Positions 45,952 to 55,235 of a stretch of DNA of 64,000 nucleotides are shown here, one piece after another. A model generated the notes under the pieces. That model was not told where the DNA came from. It saw only the letters and a list, made by a program, of their open reading frames with translations, and made no database searches. Source of the stretch: Hungatella effluvii (GTDB lineage: Bacteria; Bacillota; Clostridia; Lachnospirales; Lachnospiraceae); the NCBI RefSeq assembly GCF_003201875.1, contig NZ_QJKD01000023.1, positions 1 through 64,000 of the forward strand, written 5' to 3'. The position numbers were made by a program, and so were the translations under genes. Every line of letters begins with the position of its first letter. Positions within the stretch are counted from its first letter, which is position 1.

Positions 45952-47253
45952 ATGAAATCGCAGGAACTCATTATCTACCGAAATCTGCAGCACCGGGAAC
46001 TGTTTGATCACGTTTCCACACTTCTGGCCGTCGGGCCGGACGACAAGCCGGGAACAATGCCGGATTCCTATGCCTGTGCCAGCCAATTGATCGACATGGC
46101 GGTGACTTACGGCTTTGAGGGGAATCTCTGGCATTGTTTTTTAGCATTCTGCCTTGCAAACAACGAAAATGTATACAGTACTTCATGTGAAATTGTGGGC
46201 CATATCGAAGGCTCTCTGAATGATCTGGCCGCCCATGATTTCAACGTGATCAAGGAGCTGTTTGATTACGATATCCGTACACTGGATGGCGGGGATGATA
46301 TGGCGGGCGGCGGTGTCTGGTCCGCACTCTCAGACTACCACGCGGCCAATGGCAACAGCCGCGTGTTCAACAAGAGAATCCGGGACCAGATCGTGGCGCT
46401 GGCGGTGGAACTGGAGCGGTCTGAGGATGTAGCCGCCTTCGGAAAAGCCGTGACGGAGTTTTACCGCCGGTTCGGCGTCGGCAAGTTCGGGCTTAACAAG
46501 GCGTTTCGAATCGAGGAGATCGATCACGAGGTCCATATTAATCCCATCACCAACGTGGAGCACATTTATCTGGACGATATCATCGGCTACGAGCTTCAGA
46601 AGAAGAAGCTGATCGAGAATACGGAGGCATTTATCCAGGGAAGAGCGGCCAACAATGTGCTTCTGTTCGGCGACAGCGGAACGGGGAAATCCTCCAGCAT
46701 CAAGGCTATTTTAAATGAGTACTACGAGCAGGGGCTGCGCATCATCGAGGTATACAAGCACCAGTTCAAGAGCCTGTCCGAGGTACAGGAGCAGGTGAAG
46801 GACAGGAACTACAAGTTCATCATCTATATGGATGATTTGTCCTTTGAGGATTCTGAGCTGGAATACAAGTATTTAAAGGCCATCATCGAAGGCGGTCTCG
46901 GAAAGAAGCCGGGGAATGTACTGATTTACGCGACCTCCAACCGGCGCCATCTGATCCGTGAGAAGTTCAGCGATAAGAGAGAGCTGGATGATGAATTACA
47001 TAATAACGACACCGTACAGGAGAAGCTGTCACTGGTAGCCAGATTTGGCGTGACCATATACTTCGGCTCTCCGGATAAGAAGCAGTTTCAGAACATTGTA
47101 AGGGAGCTGGCGGAGCGGTATCATGTAAATATGCCTTTGGAGGAGCTCTACGCGGAGGCCAACAAGTGGGAGTTAAGCCACGGAGGACTGTCCGGAAGGA
47201 CGGCCAGCCAGTTCATCACACACCTGATGGGCACCCGGGAAGATTTTACGTAA
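45952..47253 (+). CDS. DUF815 family AAA-type ATPase
   Basis: 433 residues. The first 210 residues are an unrecognised helical part. The ATPase core has Walker A GDSGTGKSSS near 241, Walker B FIIYMDDLSFED, a sensor-like IYATSNRRHL and an Arg-rich end, the pattern of DUF815. The family is widespread in Clostridia and its role is unknown; the fold suggests a DNA- or protein-remodelling ATPase. A GGGAGG site precedes the start. It is followed by ppx with its own likely -10 (TATAAT at 47283-47288). Confidence 0.9.
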   Translation: MKSQELIIYRNLQHRELFDHVSTLLAVGPDDKPGTMPDSYACASQLIDMAVTYGFEGNLWHCFLAFCLANNENVYSTSCEIVGHIEGSLNDLAAHDFNVIKELFDYDIRTLDGGDDMAGGGVWSALSDYHAANGNSRVFNKRIRDQIVALAVELERSEDVAAFGKAVTEFYRRFGVGKFGLNKAFRIEEIDHEVHINPITNVEHIYLDDIIGYELQKKKLIENTEAFIQGRAANNVLLFGDSGTGKSSSIKAILNEYYEQGLRIIEVYKHQFKSLSEVQEQVKDRNYKFIIYMDDLSFEDSELEYKYLKAIIEGGLGKKPGNVLIYATSNRRHLIREKFSDKRELDDELHNNDTVQEKLSLVARFGVTIYFGSPDKKQFQNIVRELAERYHVNMPLEELYAEANKWELSHGGLSGRTASQFITHLMGTREDFT

Positions 47254-47329
47254 ATTTGACACATGTCCTGACAAAAGGAGAGTATAATGGAAAGGATGTT
47301 GCCCGTACCGGGCGGTAAGGAGGACAAGT

Positions 47330-48898
47330 ATGGCAATTAAACTATTCGCAGCCATCGACGTGGGTTCATTTGAACTGGAACTCGGTATCTATGAGGTTTC
47401 GCCCAAATACGGAATCCGCCGGGTAGACCATGTGCGCCACGTCATCGCCCTTGGAAAAGATACCTATAATAATGGAAAGATCAGCTATGAACTGGTGGAG
47501 GAGATGTGCGGCGTCTTACAGCAGTTTGCGGAGATTATGGAGGCCTACAAGATTTCAGAGTACCGCGCCTATGCCACCAGCGCCATGCGCGAGGCCCGCA
47601 ACAACCAGATCGTGCTGGATCAGATCCGGGTTCGTACAGGGATTGAAGTACAGATCATCAGCAACTCGGAACAGCGGTTTATCAGCTATAAGGCCATTGC
47701 CTCCAAGGACGCAGAATTTAACAAGACAATTCAGAAAGGCACAGCCATTGTGGACGTGGGCTTCGGCAGTATGCAGATATCCCTGTTCGATAAGGATGCG
47801 CTGATCTCCACCCAGAACCTTCTCCTGGGAGTCCTAAGGATACGGGAGATGATGTCCAATATCCAGGCCGACATCCGGATGGAGAATACTCTCATCGAGG
47901 AACTGGTGGATAATGAGCTTGTGACTTTTAAAAAGATGTATTTAAAGGACCGTGAGATCAAGAATTTAATCGGCATCGGGGAATGTATCCTCTATTTATC
48001 CAGAGGAAGCGGAACGGGGAAACCTGTGGACCGGGTGACTGCGGAAGACTTCAAGGCATTCTATGAGAAGCTGGTGGATATGCCTCTCTACCAGATCGAA
48101 GAACGTTTCGGGGTGAACAGCGAGTACGCGGCCCTCTTAATGCCGGCGGCCATCATTTACTGGAGAGTCTTAGAGCTGACGGGGGCCGAGATGTTCTGGA
48201 TACCCGGAATCCGTCTCTGTGACGGCATAGCCGCGGAATACGCAGAGGAGACCAGGGCGGTAAAATTCACCCACGATTTCACCGAGGATATCCTTGCGGC
48301 GTCCCGTAATATGGCGAAGCGCTACAAATGTCACGCTTCCCACACGGCGGACATGGAGAAACACGTTCTCGATATATTTGACAGCATGAAGCGGTACCAC
48401 GGCATGGGAAAGAGAGAGCGTCTCCTGCTGCAGATCTCCGCCATCATCCACTCCTGCGGCAAATTCATAGGAATGAAGTACACGGGAGAGTCGGGATATA
48501 ATATCATTATGTCGACGGAGATCATCGGTTTATCCCATATGGAGCGTGAGATCATCGCCAATGTGGTGCGCTATAACAGCATTGATTTCGATTACAATGA
48601 GGTCACATTTAATGAAGACCTGTTTCGTGATACAAAGGGTGAGCTGACCCATAACGACGTGACCATACTGATCGCCAAGCTGACGGCGATTCTACGGCTG
48701 GCCAATGCCATGGACCGGAGCCATAAGCAGAAGCTTCACGATTGCCGTTTAAGTGTTAAGGAAGGCCAGCTGCTGGTGACCACGACCTATGGAGGGGATA
48801 TTACCCTGGAGGCGGTGGCGTTTGCCCAGAAAGCGGATTTCTTCGAGGAAATTTTCGGAATCCGGCCTGTATTAAAACAGAAGAGGAGGTTGTCCTGA
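47330..48898 (+). CDS. ppx: exopolyphosphatase, Ppx/GppA family with HD domain
   Basis: 522 residues. The N-terminal Ppx/GppA actin-like fold (about 1-300) opens AAIDVGSFELELGIYEV and has YRAYATSAMREA and AIVDVGFGSMQISLF as phosphate-binding loops. The C-terminal part (about 310-500) is an HD-type domain with HTADMEKHVLDIF and SAIIHSCGKFIG. It releases phosphate from polyphosphate ends or hydrolyses pppGpp. Its last base is the first of ppk (TGATG), so synthesis and degradation of polyphosphate are coupled in one operon. GGTAAGGAGG precedes the start. Confidence 0.94.
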   Translation: MAIKLFAAIDVGSFELELGIYEVSPKYGIRRVDHVRHVIALGKDTYNNGKISYELVEEMCGVLQQFAEIMEAYKISEYRAYATSAMREARNNQIVLDQIRVRTGIEVQIISNSEQRFISYKAIASKDAEFNKTIQKGTAIVDVGFGSMQISLFDKDALISTQNLLLGVLRIREMMSNIQADIRMENTLIEELVDNELVTFKKMYLKDREIKNLIGIGECILYLSRGSGTGKPVDRVTAEDFKAFYEKLVDMPLYQIEERFGVNSEYAALLMPAAIIYWRVLELTGAEMFWIPGIRLCDGIAAEYAEETRAVKFTHDFTEDILAASRNMAKRYKCHASHTADMEKHVLDIFDSMKRYHGMGKRERLLLQISAIIHSCGKFIGMKYTGESGYNIIMSTEIIGLSHMEREIIANVVRYNSIDFDYNEVTFNEDLFRDTKGELTHNDVTILIAKLTAILRLANAMDRSHKQKLHDCRLSVKEGQLLVTTTYGGDITLEAVAFAQKADFFEEIFGIRPVLKQKRRLS

Positions 48899-51039
48899 TG
48901 GCAGATATTGATGAAAGATTCTACAATCCTGATAATTATGTAAACCGTGAACTGAGTTGGCTGGAATTTAACTACCGCGTGCTGAGTGAGGCCAGAGATA
49001 AGAACCTGCCTCTGTTTGAAAGGCTGAAATTCTTAAGCATTACCTCGTCAAACCTGGACGAATTTTTCATGGTCCGTGTCGCCTCCTTAAAGGACATGGT
49101 CCACGCAAAATATACGAAGCCGGATATCGCCGGTTTAAAGCCCTCCGAGCAGTTGGAGAAAATCGGCGTAAAGACGCACGAGATGGTAGCCATGCAGTAT
49201 TCCACCTACAACCGCTCAATTCTCCCTGCATTAAAGCAGAATGGCCTGTGTGTGGTCACGACCCATGCGGACTTAAACGCGGAACAGGGCGCCTACGTAG
49301 ATGAGTATTTCCGGGAAAATGTATACCCCGTTCTGACCCCGATGGCTGTGGATTCGTCCCGCCCGTTTCCGTTAATCCGGAACAAGACGTTAAACATCGC
49401 GGCGCTTCTTCAGAAGAAGAGCGGAGAAGAGGACTTAGAGTTCGCCATGGTTCAGGTACCCAGCGTACTGCCGAGAATCGTGGAGATCCCATCCGACAGG
49501 AAATCCGGCCGTTCCGTGATCCTTCTGGAGGAGATCATCGAACGCAACATCGGTTCCATGTTCTTAAACTATAATGTGGTCGCCTACAGTCCCTTCCGTA
49601 TCATGAGGAACGCAGATTTGACCATCGACGAGGAAGAGGCGGTCGACTTACTGGAGGAGATCCAGAAGCAGTTAAAGAAGCGCCAGTGGGGCGAGGCCAT
49701 CCGTCTGGAAATCGACGAGAAGATGGACAAAAGCCTGCTGAAGATATTAAAGAGAGAGCTTTCCATCAGCTCGGGCGACATCTATGAGATCGGAGGACCG
49801 CTCGATCTGACGTTCCTGATGAAGATGTACGGACTCGAGGGCTTCGAGCATTTAAAGGCTCCGAAGTACGTTCCGCAGCGGGTTCCGGCGCTGATGAACG
49901 AGGATGACATATTTACGAATATCCGAAAGGGCGACATTCTGCTGCACCATCCATACGAGACCTTCGGTCCGGTGGTAAACTTCGTGAAGAGCGCGGCTAA
50001 GGATCCGGATGTGCTGGCCATCAAGCAGACCCTCTACCGCGTCAGCGGCAATTCCCCGATTATCGCGGCCCTCGCTGAAGCGGCCGACAACGGGAAACAG
50101 GTCTCAGTTCTGGTGGAGCTAAAGGCCCGTTTCGATGAGGAGAATAATATTAACTGGGCAAAGAAGCTGGAGAAAGCGGGCTGTCACGTTATATACGGCC
50201 TGGTAGGCTTAAAGACCCACAGCAAGATCACCCTGGTGGTGCGCCGGGAGGAAGACGGAATCCGCCGCTATGTGCATCTGGGAACCGGCAACTACAACGA
50301 TTCCACAGCAAAGCTCTATACGGACCTTGGGCTCATGACGTGCAACCCGCAGATCGGCGAGGACGCCACGGCTGTGTTTAACATGCTGTCCGGTTACTCC
50401 GAGCCGCTGCACTGGAATAAACTGGTGGTAGCGCCAATCTGGCTGAGAAACCGGTTCTTAAAGATGATTCGCCGTGAAACGCAGAACGCCTTAAAGAAGA
50501 AACCGGCGCATATCATGGCAAAGATGAACTCTCTCTGCGACAAGGAGATTGCGGCCGCGCTATACGAGGCTTCCTGCGCCGGCGTAAAGATCGAGATGGT
50601 GATCCGCGGAATCTGCTGCTTAAAGGCCGGTATTCCTAATTTGAGCGAGAACATCGAGGTACACTCCATCGTCGGTAATTTCCTGGAACACGCCCGTGTC
50701 TTCTATTTTGAAAATGACGGAAGTCCGGAGATCTATATGGGCAGCGCTGACTGGATGCCGAGAAATCTGGATAAGCGTGTGGAGATCATGTTCCCTGTGG
50801 AGGAGGAATCCTTAAAGGAACAGGTCATGCATGTCTTAAAGGTTCAGCTGGAGGACAATGTGAAGGCTCATATACTGAAACCGGATGGAACGTATGAGAA
50901 GCCGGATAAACGCGGCAAGGTGCTGGTGTGCAGCCAGGATCAGTTCTGCGAGGAAGCGGTAAAAAACGTGGAAGCAGAGCTGGGGAAAATGGACCCGGTG
51001 AGTAACCGGGTGTTTGTGCCGGTAATTAGTCAGAATTAG
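48898..51039 (+). CDS. ppk: polyphosphate kinase 1
   Basis: 713 residues, the normal length. N-terminal domain YVNRELSWLEFNYRVLSEA and the helical bundle LERLKFLSITSSNLDEFFMVR are followed by two PLD-like catalytic domains with HHPYETFGPVVNF, LKTHSKITLVVRRE (the autophosphorylated His) and YVHLGTGNYND. It makes polyphosphate from ATP, reversibly. Together with ppx it controls polyphosphate pools, important in stress and energy storage. A strong hairpin follows within 20 bases. Confidence 0.98.
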   Translation: MADIDERFYNPDNYVNRELSWLEFNYRVLSEARDKNLPLFERLKFLSITSSNLDEFFMVRVASLKDMVHAKYTKPDIAGLKPSEQLEKIGVKTHEMVAMQYSTYNRSILPALKQNGLCVVTTHADLNAEQGAYVDEYFRENVYPVLTPMAVDSSRPFPLIRNKTLNIAALLQKKSGEEDLEFAMVQVPSVLPRIVEIPSDRKSGRSVILLEEIIERNIGSMFLNYNVVAYSPFRIMRNADLTIDEEEAVDLLEEIQKQLKKRQWGEAIRLEIDEKMDKSLLKILKRELSISSGDIYEIGGPLDLTFLMKMYGLEGFEHLKAPKYVPQRVPALMNEDDIFTNIRKGDILLHHPYETFGPVVNFVKSAAKDPDVLAIKQTLYRVSGNSPIIAALAEAADNGKQVSVLVELKARFDEENNINWAKKLEKAGCHVIYGLVGLKTHSKITLVVRREEDGIRRYVHLGTGNYNDSTAKLYTDLGLMTCNPQIGEDATAVFNMLSGYSEPLHWNKLVVAPIWLRNRFLKMIRRETQNALKKKPAHIMAKMNSLCDKEIAAALYEASCAGVKIEMVIRGICCLKAGIPNLSENIEVHSIVGNFLEHARVFYFENDGSPEIYMGSADWMPRNLDKRVEIMFPVEEESLKEQVMHVLKVQLEDNVKAHILKPDGTYEKPDKRGKVLVCSQDQFCEEAVKNVEAELGKMDPVSNRVFVPVISQN

Positions 51040-51055
51040 GGCTGGACGGGGGGAC

Positions 51056-51161
51056 GCGGACTTTGCGCAGGCAGTTGGGGAAAAGAGAGGGTGGCCGGCA
51101 GTTCGCCAATTCCAAACTGCCGGCCGCCCTCTCTTTTCCGGCCAGGCTGTGAAAGGTCCGC
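51056..51161 (+). other. 106-nt long hairpin after ppk
   Basis: A 25-bp stem (51079-51103 with 51115-51139, all Watson-Crick but one T-G) and an 11-nt loop. An outer pairing (51056-51064 with 51152-51161) has one bulge. No T run follows, so it is not a simple terminator. It may block 3' exonucleases at the end of the ppx-ppk mRNA, or be a dispersed palindromic element. No second copy is seen here. Confidence 0.65.
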
Positions 51162-51237
51162 TGGCACCGTCTGCGCTGGGAAAAATGCGGAGGCGGTGGG
51201 AAGTAAAGGATAGGGACAGTGGGATATAGAAGATTAG

Positions 51238-51251
51238 ATAAAATATTTTAT
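51238..51251. promoter_or_regulatory. 14-bp perfect palindrome before the MarR gene
   Basis: ATAAAATATTTTAT, a perfect palindrome 35 bases before the MarR start. It could be an autoregulatory operator, but its sequence differs from the inverted repeat at the MFS promoter and AT-rich palindromes arise by chance. Confidence 0.3.
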
Positions 51252-51285
51252 ATAAAGCAGCACGTGGAAAATGGGAGGCTGGGGC

Positions 51286-51774
51286 ATGAGTAAGGAAGAA
51301 CAGGTTTTTGGCGGGTTCTGGGATTTGTTTAATAAGAGGATTTTTCTGGATGAGTATAAGATGAAAAGACTGCTGAAGGGGTATAAGCCTTCGGAAGTGC
51401 ACTGCATCGAATATATTGGGAAAAATACGGACTCTAATGTGACAAAGCTTGCTGAGGCTTTCTATATGACCAGAAGTGCAATCAGCAAAATTACAAAGAA
51501 ACTTATGGAAAAGGGAGTCGTTGAGAGCTACCAGAAACCGGAGAACCGGAAGGAAATCTACTTTAGACTTACAAAACAGGGCGAACAGGTCTTTGAGATC
51601 CATGAGGAACTGCATCAGGAGTTCGAGGATCGGGATAAAGTGGTGTTCGATCAGGTGACTGAGGAACAACTCGATGGGATGCTCCGGTTCGTGGAAGCAT
51701 ATAAGCGCCACCTGGATCATGAGATTAAAAAGCTTGGGGTGGATGCCGACAGCGTCGGGCATGACCGGTTATAG
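51286..51774 (+). CDS. MarR family transcriptional regulator
   Basis: 162 residues from the ATG at 51286, which has GGGAGG seven bases upstream; the ATG at 51271 overlaps that site. The winged helix-turn-helix is clear: HCIEYIGKN, VTKLAEAFYMTRSAISKITKKLMEKGVV (recognition helix) and ENRKEIYFRLTKQG (wing). MarR proteins are dimers that bind inverted repeats and release DNA on binding small aromatic or oxidant ligands. A perfect inverted repeat lies in the MFS promoter 930 bases downstream, the obvious target. The small AT-rich gene between them is probably unrelated. Confidence 0.93.
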   Translation: MSKEEQVFGGFWDLFNKRIFLDEYKMKRLLKGYKPSEVHCIEYIGKNTDSNVTKLAEAFYMTRSAISKITKKLMEKGVVESYQKPENRKEIYFRLTKQGEQVFEIHEELHQEFEDRDKVVFDQVTEEQLDGMLRFVEAYKRHLDHEIKKLGVDADSVGHDRL

Positions 51775-51992
51775 AGGGCGTTAATAAAAACTAAGAAAAA
51801 CTGTATCCAGGGTGACAGCGGATATCATATGTTCTGGCGTTTGAATGTACATAATAATGGTATATTCCTTGGATTCCGTTGCAGATCCTGGGAGCAAACG
51901 GTTCTGGTTTCATAATTACAAATATAACTATTTTCAAAATGCCTTTTTCGTCAGGAATAAATCTGCCCTGAGACAATCATGCAGGATAGGAG

Positions 51993-52023
51993 TACGCCCC
52001 GAATTTATATAATTCAGGGCGTA
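51993..52023. repeat. 31-bp imperfect palindrome
   Basis: Arms 51993-52005 and 52011-52023 pair over 13 bp with one mismatch and a 5-nt loop, just before the small hypothetical gene. No T run follows, so it is an unlikely terminator. The rest of the 51775-52064 gap is AT-rich with nothing else recognised. Confidence 0.45.
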
Positions 52024-52064
52024 TGGCTGATACTGGTTCTTTTAATAGTAAAGGATATAAATTC

Positions 52065-52439
52065 ATGAAGAGAAAAATAAAATTATTAATTGTGCTTTTT
52101 ACTCTAATATTATATCTTATGCCAGCACTATACTTTGATTTCATAGCATTTAATAATGCTGAATATCCCCCAATGTATTTATACAAAAATATAGAATGGT
52201 ATCCGTCCCTGACACACCGTGATAAAGGTGCTGAGTATATTGAAGGACAGTATACCTATTATGGCTGGTGCTATAAAATAGAAATGAAAGTTTTTAAAAA
52301 CAGTCAAACTCAACAGGTCTATAATTACTTCTCCGGGCATGGAACAGCAGTAAATTTCCTTATTTTTGGAAAAACTATTACAAGAAATTTTTATAATGGG
52401 GTTTCCATTAGATATTATGATATGCCGGAAACGCAATAA
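52065..52439 (+). CDS. small AT-rich hypothetical protein with N-terminal membrane helix
   Basis: 124 residues from the ATG at 52065, with AAGGAT about nine bases before it; a longer reading from 52023 adds an unlikely tail. A basic start and one long hydrophobic helix (about 5-30) are followed by a Tyr-rich extracytoplasmic part (YPPMYLYKN, YTYYGWCYK) of unknown fold. Codon use is visibly more AT-rich than that of its neighbours, and it is flanked by a palindrome and a terminator, so it may be a recent arrival. I do not recognise it. Confidence 0.6.
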   Translation: MKRKIKLLIVLFTLILYLMPALYFDFIAFNNAEYPPMYLYKNIEWYPSLTHRDKGAEYIEGQYTYYGWCYKIEMKVFKNSQTQQVYNYFSGHGTAVNFLIFGKTITRNFYNGVSIRYYDMPETQ

Positions 52440-52627
52440 TTTTGTATATGCCATCTCGGTTTATTGATTTGTACGCTATTTTTATGGTTAAATCGTCTTC
52501 TTATAATCCCTCCCCATACTAAAGTGAAATAAGCTTATTATATTGTAGCGCTATACTATTTATCCGACGAATAAAGCAAATGTACGAAAAACGATTAGTC
52601 AGATATACATACCATATAATTAAAACT
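52440..52627 (+). other. AT-rich gap before the MFS gene
   Basis: No gene or clear signal seen. The terminator at 52628, the promoter at 52708 and its operator fill the rest of the 340-base gap. Confidence 0.5.
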
Positions 52628-52664
52628 GAGAAGAGCCTTCAATGAGAAGGGCCTTCTTTTTTTT
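52628..52664 (+). terminator. intrinsic terminator after the small hypothetical gene
   Basis: An imperfect hairpin of GAAGAGCCTTC and GAAGGGCCTTC with a 5-nt loop is followed by eight T at about 52657-52664. It insulates the MFS promoter from upstream transcription. Confidence 0.7.
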
Positions 52665-52701
52665 GAACATTGGGCGGTGATCGAGAAATTTCCCTTTTTA
52701 A

Positions 52702-52725
52702 ATATTGTTGACAAGGAAACAATAT
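52702..52725. promoter_or_regulatory. inverted repeat over the MFS promoter, candidate MarR operator
   Basis: ATATTGTT (52702-52709) and AACAATAT (52718-52725) are a perfect 8-bp inverted repeat with an 8-nt spacer. It covers the -35 and half of the spacer, where a bound repressor would block polymerase. Arm length and placement fit MarR-type sites. The regulator gene is just upstream. Confidence 0.65.
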
Positions 52726-52736
52726 GGAGATAGAAT
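52708..52736 (+). promoter_or_regulatory. promoter of the MFS exporter gene
   Basis: TTGACA at 52708-52713, a 17-base spacer and TAGAAT at 52731-52736, about 44 bases before the start. Near consensus, so strong when not repressed. Confidence 0.85.
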
Positions 52737-52779
52737 AAATGTGTCCATGGAAATAATAAAAATGAAGGAGTTGTAATAG

Positions 52780-54087
52780 ATGAAAAGTGACAGAGGTTTT
52801 TCTAAAGATTTTCTGCTCGTGGTTATCGGCCAGATTATATCGTTGTTTGGCAATCAGATTTTGAGGTATGCGCTTCCGCTTTATCTGCTGAATCAGACCA
52901 GGTCTTCGGCTTTGTTTGGGACGATTTCGGCGTGCGCATTTATCCCTATGATCGTACTGTTCCCTGTGGGAGGAATTATTGCGGACCGGGTGAATAAGAG
53001 GAATATTATGGTGATGCTGGACTTTGCCACGGCGGCGTTAATCGTCCTTTTTTATGTGATGGCGGGAATGGTTGATATTGTGCCGCTCATGGCGGTTACC
53101 ATGATGGTTCTGTATGGGATACAGGGGGCGTATCAGCCGGCGGTGAAGGCGAGTGTGCCGATTCTGGTGGATACGGGCCATCTGATGCAGGCGAATTCTC
53201 TGATTGATGTGATCAGCTCCCTGGCCAATATGGCTGGGCCTGTAATTGGCGGCATTCTGTTCTCGGTTGTAGGGCTGGTGCCGATTCTGTACGTAAGCAC
53301 GGGCTGCTTCCTGCTTTCTGCAATTATAGAGATTTTTATTCATATTCCATTTGAGAAAAAGCAGGCCGGCGGCAATATTTTTGTTACGGGATTCGGCGAT
53401 CTGAAGGACAGTTTTCAGTTTATGTTTCAGAGACAGCCTGTACTGTGGAAGGTTTCGTTCGTATACTCGTTTCAGAACCTGTTCCTGTCTTCTCTGGTGT
53501 TGATTGGAGTCCCGTTTATCATTACACAGCATCTGGGATTTTCCATAAATACCGCCAACCGCATGTATGGATACGCGCAGGGCGTGATTGCGGCAGGCAG
53601 TATCGCGGGCGGGCTGCTTGCAGGGATTCTGTCTAAGAAGCTTAAGCCGAAGGCAATACCGGCACTGATAACAGGGGCTGCCGTGTCCATGCTGTTGGGG
53701 GGAATTGCCCTGCAGTTTTTAAGGACACCGATAAAGGCGTGGCTGCTTCTGATCATTGGCTGTGGCCTGATGCTGATGCTGTCGTCGCTGTTTCAGATAC
53801 AGATTATGTCATATGTGCAGATTCTGACGCCAAATGACATGATCGGTAAAGTAATATCCTGCGTGATCTGTGTCTGTATGTGCGCAAATCCCGTAGGCGG
53901 ATTTATCTACGGAATCGTATTCGAGAAGATCGGAGAACGCGTATATCTTCCGTTTTATGCAGCGGCGTTGATTGTGACGGGAATTGGTGTGCTGACACGC
54001 GGAATTTTCAGGGAAGTGGACCGGAAAATGGCGCAGGGAAGGCGGCCATCTGCGCATGAATGTAGAGAAATATTAGGAAAAAAGTAA
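52780..54087 (+). CDS. MFS transporter (drug efflux type)
   Basis: 435 residues with twelve predicted membrane segments, the normal MFS length. Loop 2-3 has GGIIADRVNKRNIM, the G-x-x-x-D-R-x-x-R/K motif A of the superfamily. The sequence type (QIISLFGNQILRYALPLYLLNQTRS at the start) is that of macrolide/multidrug-efflux-like MFS proteins. The start follows AAGGAG. Regulation by the nearby MarR protein through the inverted repeat at 52702 is strongly suggested. The gene ends 75 bases before the second MFS-like gene, which has its own ribosome site. Confidence 0.92.
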   Translation: MKSDRGFSKDFLLVVIGQIISLFGNQILRYALPLYLLNQTRSSALFGTISACAFIPMIVLFPVGGIIADRVNKRNIMVMLDFATAALIVLFYVMAGMVDIVPLMAVTMMVLYGIQGAYQPAVKASVPILVDTGHLMQANSLIDVISSLANMAGPVIGGILFSVVGLVPILYVSTGCFLLSAIIEIFIHIPFEKKQAGGNIFVTGFGDLKDSFQFMFQRQPVLWKVSFVYSFQNLFLSSLVLIGVPFIITQHLGFSINTANRMYGYAQGVIAAGSIAGGLLAGILSKKLKPKAIPALITGAAVSMLLGGIALQFLRTPIKAWLLLIIGCGLMLMLSSLFQIQIMSYVQILTPNDMIGKVISCVICVCMCANPVGGFIYGIVFEKIGERVYLPFYAAALIVTGIGVLTRGIFREVDRKMAQGRRPSAHECREILGKK

Positions 54088-54161
54088 AGATATTGCGAGG
54101 GTAAAATGATAGAATGAGTTTATAACGAAGAAATCAAAAGAGGAAAGGCGGTGGGAGGTCT

Positions 54162-55235
54162 ATGACAGGGATTTATGCTCTCGTACATATGGCGGTGGAC
54201 TTATCCTGTGCCTTTCTGGTTTATACATATGTGCTGGGAGGAGAGCAGTGGTACTTATGGCTGCTTCTTTATAATTTCTGCGCGTTTGCCCTGCAGATGC
54301 CGATCGGGGCAGCGGCCGACCGGCTGGACCGCAACAGCTGTGTGGCTGTGGGAGGCTGTGCCGGTGTTCTGGCCGGGCTGCTGCTTGGAATCGCGGGATT
54401 TCCGGCCGGAGCTGCCGTTGTGGCCGGAATTGGCAACGCCTGCTTTCATGTGGGAGGCGGGATCGATGTTCTGAACCACAGCGAGAGAAGAGCCGCGCCG
54501 CTGGGAATCTTTGTGGCTCCCGGCGCGCTGGGGATATTTCTGGGAACCATGTTCGGCCGGGCCGGAACGGAGGCGGCTGTGTGGATCGGCGGTCTTTTGA
54601 TTCTCTCGGCGGTGGTGATCCGCGCGGCGGCGGGAAGAGAGAAGCTGTGGCTTTCATCCGGCAATGCGCCGTTTTCCTTCTCTGTGCCGTCAAGCTCTGT
54701 GTCGTCAGGCAGGACACTGATGGCGGCTGCCTGTTTCCTGGCGGCAGTGATTCTGCGGTCCTACTCCGGTATGATACAGAATTTCCCATGGAAAGAGACA
54801 CTGGCGGGAAGCGGTTTCATTCTGGCTGGCGCTGTTGTGCTTGGAAAGATGGCAGGAGGCGTTTTAGCCGATAAGTGGGGCATTCAGAGAACTGCCTTCC
54901 GTTCCATGTGCGCGGCTGCGGTGGGATTTCTCTGCCTGGTTTATCCGGCTGCGGGGATTCTGGCAGTATTTTTCTGGAATATGTCCATGCCGCTGACCCT
55001 GTGGGCTGTTTCGAAGGTATTTCCGGGGGCGAAGGGCTTTGGCTTCGGTCTGCTGACATTCGGCCTTTTTGTGGGATTTTGCCCGGCCTGGCTCGGCGGA
55101 AGCAGCGTCGGAGGCCCGGTACAGTCCGGCATCCGGTTTATGGCGGGAAATGCCTCCTCTCCGGTCGGTATGGCTCTCATGGCGGTGGTGTCCTTGCTGC
55201 TTCTGGGCTGGGGACTTAAGCAGGTGGCGGAATGA
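54162..55235 (+). CDS. MFS-like membrane protein
   Basis: 357 residues with about eleven hydrophobic segments. IGAAADRLDRNS resembles MFS motif A, and GIGNACFHVGGG near residue 95 is like the second signature of fosmidomycin-resistance-type transporters. It is shorter than typical MFS proteins (about 400). It has GGGAGG upstream, and its stop overlaps the next start by four bases. The coupling suggests it works with the small membrane protein downstream. Substrate unknown. Confidence 0.78.
   Translation: MTGIYALVHMAVDLSCAFLVYTYVLGGEQWYLWLLLYNFCAFALQMPIGAAADRLDRNSCVAVGGCAGVLAGLLLGIAGFPAGAAVVAGIGNACFHVGGGIDVLNHSERRAAPLGIFVAPGALGIFLGTMFGRAGTEAAVWIGGLLILSAVVIRAAAGREKLWLSSGNAPFSFSVPSSSVSSGRTLMAAACFLAAVILRSYSGMIQNFPWKETLAGSGFILAGAVVLGKMAGGVLADKWGIQRTAFRSMCAAAVGFLCLVYPAAGILAVFFWNMSMPLTLWAVSKVFPGAKGFGFGLLTFGLFVGFCPAWLGGSSVGGPVQSGIRFMAGNASSPVGMALMAVVSLLLLGWGLKQVAE

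Noticed and set aside
47256..47288. TTGACA and TATAAT before ppx as a promoter
   Set aside because: They are 21 bases apart, too far for a sigma-A promoter; only the -10 can be kept as possible.
50836..51762. 308-codon open frame opposite ppk end and the MarR gene
   Set aside because: It crosses the long hairpin and overlaps two clear genes; composition unlike a protein.
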